Positions 1 through 4,042 of a stretch of 5,361 nt of DNA are shown here, piece by piece. The stretch's first letter is position 1. Every line of letters starts with the position of its first letter. A program made the translations under genes and the position numbers. The notes beneath the pieces were generated by a model, which worked only from the letters and a program-made list of their open reading frames with translations, had not been told where the DNA came from and did not search any database. The DNA is from JAHBWV01 sp964588385 (GTDB lineage: Bacteria > Planctomycetota > Phycisphaerae > Phycisphaerales > UBA1924): positions 1-5,361 of the forward strand of contig CAZPPG010000144.1 of the NCBI GenBank assembly GCA_964588385.1, in the 5' to 3' direction.

Positions 1-478
1 CCTCACCGATGTCGTGGATAGCGACCAGGTTGGGGTGTGCGCCGATGCGAGCCATTGCCCGCGCCTCGCGTTGCACCCGTTCTCGCCCCATGGCATCGAG
101 ACCCTCCGTACGGATGACGGCGAAGGCCACGTCCCGGTCGAGCCGCTCGTCATGTGCCAGGTAGACCCGTTTCCGAGCACCCTCCCCCAGCAGCCGCAAC
201 ACGCGGTACCGCCCCGAGACAAAGGATGCCGGGAGAGGCGGCGAGTGATTGGCCATGGCGGCTGACGCCGGAGTGCCGGACGTCGGGACGCCACTCACGC
301 CGTTCGCCTCGGCCATCTTCAGGAACGAGCGCGCATCCTCATTGGCATCGTCGATCGCGAGGACCGCTCGGGCCTTTTCGGCCACCGCGCTCCAATCCCC
401 CAGATCGGAGGCTGCATCGGCCTGGTCAAGCAGCGCATCGATGCGTCGCTGCATCCGTTCGCTCACCATGGCACGCAT
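1..478 (-). CDS. Ser/Thr protein kinase-like protein, N-terminal part (runs off left edge)
   Basis: 159 residues are visible, with the C-terminus beyond position 1. Residues about 13-55 form a TPR-like helical pair (ADAASDLGDWSAVAEKA, then VLAIDDANEDAR). A Pro/Ser/Ala linker covers about 60-85, and a kinase N-lobe starts at GRYRVLRLLGEG (89-100). Visible kinase features are the glycine-rich loop GEGARKRVY (98-106), a beta-3 strand RDVAFAVIR (115-123), a probable alpha-C glutamate in QREARAM (E138), and HPNLVAIHDIGE (148-159). The catalytic loop and DFG are outside the window. The third loop glycine is Lys103, and the usual beta-3 lysine position is Ala120, a WNK-like arrangement. Start: the first ATG after an in-frame TGA is at 478, but ATGs at 469 and 454 are also in frame and none has a clear Shine-Dalgarno sequence. 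The family call is firm. Whether it is an active kinase, and what it regulates, is not known. Confidence 0.85.
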   Translation of the reverse strand, partial: MRAMVSERMQRRIDALLDQADAASDLGDWSAVAEKARAVLAIDDANEDARSFLKMAEANGVSGVPTSGTPASAAMANHSPPLPASFVSGRYRVLRLLGEGARKRVYLAHDERLDRDVAFAVIRTEGLDAMGRERVQREARAMARIGAHPNLVAIHDIGE

Positions 479-721
479 TCTAGCCGGTGATTGTTGTCCG
501 GGTAGTGAAGGAGCCGGGTACCGATGCGAAGCTCACACTTGGAAGTAGCTGTAAGCCGAAGCTGTTCGCTTGCTACAGGACGCGCCTTCCGCGGAGAGCA
601 AACAGCTCATCTTGCACAGCGCACTGGCACCGCGCGCTCGACACGAGTCAGACCGTCCGTTTTCCCTCGTCATTGCCGGCCTAACTGGCCCAGCCAGGAA
701 ACGTCGTCGAAAAAGTCGAAT
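479..721. other. non-coding spacer between kinase gene and tRNA-Arg
   Basis: No credible reading frame was found on either strand. It should contain the kinase promoter on the minus strand and the end of the tRNA-Leu/tRNA-Arg transcript. A TAGAAT -10-like hexamer (minus strand, 482-477) overlaps the first kinase ATG and has no good -35. A five-base T run on the minus strand (714-710) lies just after tRNA-Arg but has no hairpin of its own. A short 5-bp hairpin at 685-697 has no T-tract. Confidence 0.5.
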
Positions 722-797
722 TGGTACGCCCGGGAGGACTCGAACCTCCGACCTTTAGGTCCGCAACCTAACGCTCTATCCTCTGAGCTACGGGCGC
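722..797 (-). tRNA. tRNA-Arg (anticodon GCG)
   Basis: A complete cloverleaf reads on the minus strand. The acceptor GCGCCCG/CGGGCGT pairs with one terminal G-U. The D-arm is GCTC-AGAGGATA-GAGC and the anticodon stem TTAGG/CCTAA encloses the loop TTGCGGA. The variable loop is five bases, and the T-arm is GGAGG-TTCGAGT-CCTCC. Discriminator A is followed by an encoded CCA (724-722). The anticodon GCG is complementary to plus-strand bases 762-764 and reads CGC, plus CGU by wobble. Arg identity features are present: A20 in the D-loop, C35 and A73. It lies 13 bp after tRNA-Leu on the same strand and is probably co-transcribed with it. G34 instead of A34 is unusual for a bacterial CGN-box tRNA. Confidence 0.95.
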
Positions 798-810
798 ACA
801 CGACCGAACA

Positions 811-896
811 TGGTGCCGAAGGTGAGATTTGAACTCACACGCCCTAATGGACACTACGCCCTGAACGTAGCGCGTCTGCCATTCCGCCACTTCGGC
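811..896 (-). tRNA. tRNA-Leu (anticodon CAG)
   Basis: This is an 86-base class II tRNA on the minus strand. The acceptor GCCGAAG/CTTCGGC pairs fully, the anticodon stem CTACG/CGTAG encloses the loop TTCAGGG, and a long variable arm follows (TGTCCATTAGGGCGT). The T-arm is GTGAG-TTCAAAT-CTCAC. Discriminator A is followed by an encoded CCA. The long variable arm together with the CAG anticodon (complement of 861-863) identifies a leucine tRNA reading CUG. It is the first gene of the leftward tRNA pair, with a promoter candidate directly upstream. Confidence 0.97.
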
Positions 897-905
897 CCAA
901 CCGCT

Positions 906-934
906 AGTATCCGTGCCCCGCTCCCACGGTTCAA
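906..934 (-). promoter_or_regulatory. probable promoter of the tRNA-Leu/tRNA-Arg pair
   Basis: On the minus strand a TTGAAC -35 (934-929) is followed after exactly 17 bp by a GATACT -10 (911-906). Each matches four of six consensus bases. The predicted start of transcription falls a few bases before the tRNA-Leu 5' end at 896. The hexamers are seen directly; promoter function is inferred. Confidence 0.5.
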
Positions 935-952
935 GCGCGTCTGCGCATCCCG

Positions 953-981
953 TTGAACCCACCCCCTGGAAACACTAGACT
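953..981 (+). promoter_or_regulatory. probable promoter of tRNA-Val
   Basis: A TTGAAC -35 (953-958), a 17-bp spacer and a TAGACT -10 (976-981) precede the tRNA-Val 5' end at 995. The predicted start is near 988. The -35 hexamer is identical to that of the divergent tRNA-Leu promoter, which supports both calls. Confidence 0.55.
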
Positions 982-994
982 CTTCCTTCTGCCG

Positions 995-1071
995 GGGCGG
1001 TTAGCTCAGTTGGTTAGAGCGCGTCGTTCACACCGACGAGGTCACTGGTTCGAGTCCAGTACCGCCCACCA
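995..1071 (+). tRNA. tRNA-Val (anticodon CAC)
   Basis: A complete 77-base cloverleaf is present. The acceptor GGGCGGT/ACCGCCC pairs fully and the D-arm is GCTC-AGTTGGTTA-GAGC. The anticodon stem CGTCG/CGACG encloses the loop TTCACAC, with anticodon CAC at 1029-1031. The T-arm is ACTGG-TTCGAGT-CCAGT. Discriminator A is followed by an encoded CCA (1069-1071). It reads GUG codons. It is transcribed toward the dehydrogenase gene, whose stop codon lies only 14 bp beyond the tRNA end. Confidence 0.97.
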
Positions 1072-1085
1072 TGCAACATGGCCCA

Positions 1086-1862
1086 CTATCCCCCCGAGTA
1101 CGTCCCCCCGCTAACTTCCAGCGTCGTCCCCGTTGTGAAGCTCGATGCCGCGCTTGCGAAGTACAACGCCGCCCCCACGATTTCCTCCGGCTCACCGCCA
1201 CGATGCATGAGGATCGTCCGCGGCGCCCGCTCCTTGAATGCTTCCATGTCCCACGCCTTGGAAATGTCCGTCAGGAACGGGCCCGGCACGATGCAGTTCA
1301 CACGCACCTTCGGCGCCAGTGCCCGCGCAAAGCCGAGGGTCATGTTATTCACGCCCGCCTTGGCCGCGCCGTACGGGATCGTGTTCGCCGCTGGGCTCGA
1401 AGAAGCGGTGCTCGAAACGAAGATGACCGATCCGCCGTCGCCCTCGGCCATCCTCGACCCAACCAGTGCCGTCAGCCGGAACGGCCCCTTCAGATTCACG
1501 TCCAACACTTTGTCGTAAAGGTCTTCGCTCACGTCAGCGACCTTGTCGTAGAGCGGCGACATCCCGGCATTATTTACGAGTACGTCCACCCTGCCGAACT
1601 CGTCATAAGCTGTTTCTGCGAGCTTCGTTACCTGGCCCCAGTCACCGACGTGGCACGCCACTGGCAGCGCGCGCCGCCCCGTCTCAGCCCGAACCTCCGC
1701 CGCCAGCGCTTCGCACGCGTCCAGCTTGCGGCTGGCGATGACCACATCTGCCCCCGCGTGAGCGTACGCCAGCACCATCGCGCGGCCGAGTCCGCGGCTC
1801 CCACCCGTGACCAGTGCCACCTTTCCCGAGAGGTCAAAAAGTCCGTTGCCATTGCCGGCCAT
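1086..1862 (-). CDS. SDR family NAD(P)-dependent oxidoreductase
   Basis: A complete 258-residue protein, the usual length for a classical short-chain dehydrogenase/reductase. The Rossmann fold shows TGGSRGLG (19-26) for the dinucleotide, D74 before strand 4, and NNAG at 97-100. The catalytic tetrad is N123 (VNLKG), S151 (FVSST), Y164 and K168 (YGAAK), and PG at 193-194 follows strand 6. Arg45-Lys46 after beta-2 (ASRK) favours NADP(H) over NAD(H), by family knowledge. The C-terminal motif reads VSGGT where many relatives have a DGG. It probably reduces or oxidises a carbonyl/alcohol; the family is too broad to name a substrate, and FabG-like or sugar-dehydrogenase-like roles are both possible. 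The start is fixed by a GAGGAA Shine-Dalgarno seven bases upstream. It lies downstream of the solute-binding gene on the same strand but beyond that gene's terminator, so it is probably transcribed separately. Confidence 0.93.
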   Translation of the reverse strand: MAGNGNGLFDLSGKVALVTGGSRGLGRAMVLAYAHAGADVVIASRKLDACEALAAEVRAETGRRALPVACHVGDWGQVTKLAETAYDEFGRVDVLVNNAGMSPLYDKVADVSEDLYDKVLDVNLKGPFRLTALVGSRMAEGDGGSVIFVSSTASSSPAANTIPYGAAKAGVNNMTLGFARALAPKVRVNCIVPGPFLTDISKAWDMEAFKERAPRTILMHRGGEPEEIVGAALYFASAASSFTTGTTLEVSGGTYSGG

Positions 1863-1869
1863 TCGTAGG

Positions 1870-1875
1870 TTCCTC
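1870..1875 (-). promoter_or_regulatory. ribosome binding site of the SDR gene
   Basis: GAGGAA on the minus strand lies seven bases before the ATG whose first base is 1862. It supports that ATG as the start. Confidence 0.75.
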
Positions 1876-1918
1876 GTTGCGCCTCCGATGCCGGAGAGCG
1901 TCGTCCCTGTGTCGCCCG

Positions 1919-1947
1919 ACTCTCCCGGCCGTACCCCGTGGCGTCAA
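1919..1947 (-). promoter_or_regulatory. weak promoter candidate for the SDR gene
   Basis: On the minus strand TTGACG (1947-1942) is a good -35. Seventeen bases later GAGAGT (1924-1919) matches the -10 consensus at only three positions. It sits between the upstream terminator and the dehydrogenase start, where a promoter is expected. The -10 is poor, so this is tentative. Confidence 0.25.
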
Positions 1948-1959
1948 GTGGCGGACCAG

Positions 1960-2003
1960 GACACGGGAAAAGGGACGGGCCCGTTCCTGTGAGAACGGGC
2001 CCG
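1960..2003 (-). terminator. intrinsic terminator of solute-binding gene SBP1
   Basis: A perfect 11-bp stem CGGGCCCGTTC/GAACGGGCCCG (1976-1986 with 1993-2003) encloses a six-base loop. On the minus strand it starts 28 bases after the SBP1 stop and is followed by TCCCTTTTCCC, a broken U-tract. On the plus strand it is followed by CAAAGGGG, so termination should work mainly leftward. A copy with identical stem and loop follows SBP2. Confidence 0.75.
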
Positions 2004-3323
2004 CAAAGGGGGGATGCACCGGACGCGAACGTCAGGCGTCAATCCAGAGGTCGTCGACGCGATGGTTGTAGGCATCGACCGAGTAGAACCAGCCCTTCAC
2101 CTTCGGGTCGGTGAAACCCTGGAGGAGCTGACTGTTGATGAACGCGACCGGGTACTGCTCGACGATCTTTTTCTGGACGTCCAGCACCAGCTGCTTGCGC
2201 TTGGCTGGATCCAGCTCCTGTGATTGGGCGTCGATTCCATCCCAGATACCGTTGTCCTTGCCGTAGTACTTGTAGTACGTCGAGGTCGGCCCGTAGTACG
2301 CCGAAAGTGCCTCGTCTGGGTCCGGCGTGGATGTCGTGGTGTGCGACGCCATGTCGTACTTGTAGGTGTAAATCTGGTTGTAGTAGGCGGCCGTCTCCAT
2401 CGGCTTGAGGTTCAGATTCACTTTAATTTTTGAAAGCTGCTGCTTGAGGATTTCGGCGATCTGGTCGGCATCTGATCCCGAGCTGGCCCAGATGAAATCA
2501 GCATCGAAACCGTTCTCCATGCCGGCTGCCTTCATCAGGTCCGTTGCCTTCTTCAGATCGTGGGCCGCGAAATCTTCCGTGAGCGCCCATTTTGTATATG
2601 CGGGCGGCATCGGCCCAATAGCGTCGATTGCCTGCCCGTTGTAGACGAGCTCGCCGATAACCTTCTTCTCGACGGCGCGAACCACGGCTTCGCGGACTCT
2701 GACATCCTTGTAGTTACCCTGGTACGGTTGGTCGGCCGTTGTCGGGGGCATCCGCATGATGCGCATGCCCTGCTGGGGCTGTGCCTTGTAGTTGGCATCC
2801 TTCCGGTCCGACTGGATGCGTGGCCCCGTCTGTGCCGTCGTCTGGATCGCATCGACTTTCTTCTCGATGAAAAGGGTCGCGGAGACATCGGCGTCTGTCG
2901 AGACGAGGTACTCCAGCTCGTCGATGTATGGCTTGCCCTTGTCGAAGTAGTCCGGGTTCTTCACGAAGGACAGTTTCACGTCCTTCTGCCACTCTTTGAA
3001 GATGAATGGCCCCGTCCCGATCGCGACCTGGGTCAGGTCCCCGAACTTGGAGACGATCTCCTGGGCGCTGATCAGTGTCCAGTTGTTTGCAATGTAGGCC
3101 ACGAACGGTGCGAACTTCCGTGCCATCTTAAAGACAACGGTTTGCTTGTCCGGCGTTTCGATGTGGTCGACCTTGCCGCGGAAGAAGAAGGCGTGCTGGT
3201 ACTTGCCGGCTTCATCGGTCATTTGGCGCTCGATGCTGAACTTCACGTCCTCGGACGTGAGTTCACGGCCGTTCACCGGGTCGATGTTCTGGAACTTGAT
3301 CCCCGGCTTCAGCTTGAAAGTGT
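1969..3323. repeat. tandem duplication, copy A (SBP1 C-terminal two-thirds plus terminator)
   Basis: This segment aligns with 4008-5361 at an offset of 2038-2039 bp. It has no indel inside the coding part and one G difference just outside the stop. The repeat includes the terminator hairpin. Copy B is cut by the right edge, so the upstream limit of the repeat is not visible. Confidence 0.9.
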
Positions 3324-3726
3324 ACGTCAGGTCGTCTGGCTGTTCGGGAAGTGCCGATGCGGCATCTGTCAGGATCTCGGTCGTGTCCGCGTTGAACTTA
3401 AGGAGCGCGTTGTTCGTATGCACCGCCATCGGCACAAACGTGTCGAAGTTGAACTCCAGGCTTCGCGGCTGCGTGGTGATCTGGCGGACGAATTTTCCGC
3501 CGCTCTTCGGCTGACCGGCGGCTGCAGTCGTGCCAGTGGCGGCAGCGGTCCCGGTGCCGGTCGCGGCTGCTGTTGCGGTGCCACCGGTGTCGTCGTCATC
3601 GTCGCCGCAGCCGATGAGTGCCGCGGCCCCCGCACCAAGCCCCGCAAGACCGGCGCCACGGACAACCGTCCGCCGCGAATAACGCCTCGATGCTCTGGTC
3701 CAATAGTTCTTTTCTTCGTCTGACAA
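2032..3726 (-). CDS. ABC transporter solute-binding lipoprotein, family 5 (SBP1)
   Basis: A complete 564-residue extracytoplasmic solute-binding protein of the SBP_bac_5 (OppA/DppA-like) type. It captures a ligand outside the membrane and delivers it to an ABC permease that is not in the window. The N-terminus has a twin-arginine motif SRRTVV (17-22), a Gly/Ala-rich hydrophobic segment (24-39) and the lipobox LIGC with acylated Cys40, so a Tat-exported lipoprotein is likely. An Asp run (42-46) and a Thr/Ala/Gly linker (47-71) tether it to the cell. The mature domain shows family features such as LTYTFKLKPGIKF, LTSEDVKFSIER, AIGTGPFIFKEW, VRVREAVVRAV and DPDEALSAYYG. The start is TTG at 3726, set by a strong AAGGAGG six bases upstream; no ATG fits as well. 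The ligand (peptide, sugar, nickel or other) cannot be told from sequence. It has a near-identical paralog upstream. Confidence 0.93.
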   Translation of the reverse strand: MSDEEKNYWTRASRRYSRRTVVRGAGLAGLGAGAAALIGCGDDDDDTGGTATAAATGTGTAAATGTTAAAGQPKSGGKFVRQITTQPRSLEFNFDTFVPMAVHTNNALLKFNADTTEILTDAASALPEQPDDLTYTFKLKPGIKFQNIDPVNGRELTSEDVKFSIERQMTDEAGKYQHAFFFRGKVDHIETPDKQTVVFKMARKFAPFVAYIANNWTLISAQEIVSKFGDLTQVAIGTGPFIFKEWQKDVKLSFVKNPDYFDKGKPYIDELEYLVSTDADVSATLFIEKKVDAIQTTAQTGPRIQSDRKDANYKAQPQQGMRIMRMPPTTADQPYQGNYKDVRVREAVVRAVEKKVIGELVYNGQAIDAIGPMPPAYTKWALTEDFAAHDLKKATDLMKAAGMENGFDADFIWASSGSDADQIAEILKQQLSKIKVNLNLKPMETAAYYNQIYTYKYDMASHTTTSTPDPDEALSAYYGPTSTYYKYYGKDNGIWDGIDAQSQELDPAKRKQLVLDVQKKIVEQYPVAFINSQLLQGFTDPKVKGWFYSVDAYNHRVDDLWIDA

Positions 3727-3732
3727 AGGTCC

Positions 3733-3739
3733 CCTCCTT
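3733..3739 (-). promoter_or_regulatory. ribosome binding site deciding the TTG start of SBP1
   Basis: AAGGAGG on the minus strand (3739-3733) is followed by six bases and then TTG (3726-3724). This near-perfect Shine-Dalgarno sequence at ideal spacing selects a non-ATG start, directly before the Tat/lipoprotein leader. Confidence 0.85.
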
Positions 3740-4000
3740 GGAACTCGCCTGCCGCGGCCGCATGTGCTGACCGGGCTGACCTGGGGCGGATTCTGTCAGA
3801 TTGATCCCACCTATGCCAGCAATGATTGGTAGACGGCGGGATTCCGCCGACGGATGACTTTGCTGGCCCCGTCCGGAAACCCGCAATCACGTCTAGTTCA
3901 AGCACTCCTGACAGCACGCGCGAGCCACTGATTTCGGCCCGATTTCACGCTGCAACCCCTGGGGCCGGCCCCGGCGCTGGACCGGCTGGTGGATGCCGGC

Positions 4001-4042
4001 GTCCCGGAAAGGGACGGGCCCGTTCCTGTGAGAACGGGCCCG
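4001..4042 (-). terminator. intrinsic terminator of solute-binding gene SBP2
   Basis: The same perfect 11-bp stem and six-base loop as the SBP1 terminator (4015-4025 with 4032-4042) starts 27 bases after the SBP2 stop. The minus-strand tail is TCCCTTTCC, a weaker U-tract than copy A. It separates SBP2 from SBP1, although read-through is possible. Confidence 0.7.

Noticed and set aside
14..548. Three short plus-strand frames in the left 550 bases
   Set aside because: The minus strand here gives a continuous kinase N-terminus with recognisable motifs; the plus frames overlap each other and show none.
685..697. Small hairpin CTGGC-CCA-GCCAG downstream of tRNA-Arg
   Set aside because: Only five base pairs, with no following T-tract on either strand, so not a credible terminator.
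705..720. GTCGAA...GTCGAA repeat with a T run after tRNA-Arg on the minus strand
   Set aside because: The repeat is direct rather than inverted, so no stem forms before the T run; possibly a transcript end but unsupported.
1069..1081. Inverted repeat CCATG-CAA-CATGG at the tRNA-Val 3' end
   Set aside because: A five-bp stem that includes the CCA of the tRNA itself, with no T-tract; probably chance.
1071..1868. A 265-codon plus-strand frame opposite the dehydrogenase
   Set aside because: The minus strand encodes an intact SDR with all catalytic residues and a good ribosome site. The plus frame begins inside the tRNA CCA end and is rich in Arg, His and Pro, typical of a shadow frame.
2560..3723. 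A 387-codon open frame on the plus strand opposite SBP1
   Set aside because: It mirrors the codon structure of a clear solute-binding protein on the other strand and its translation has no recognisable fold. Long antisense frames are usual in GC-rich genes.
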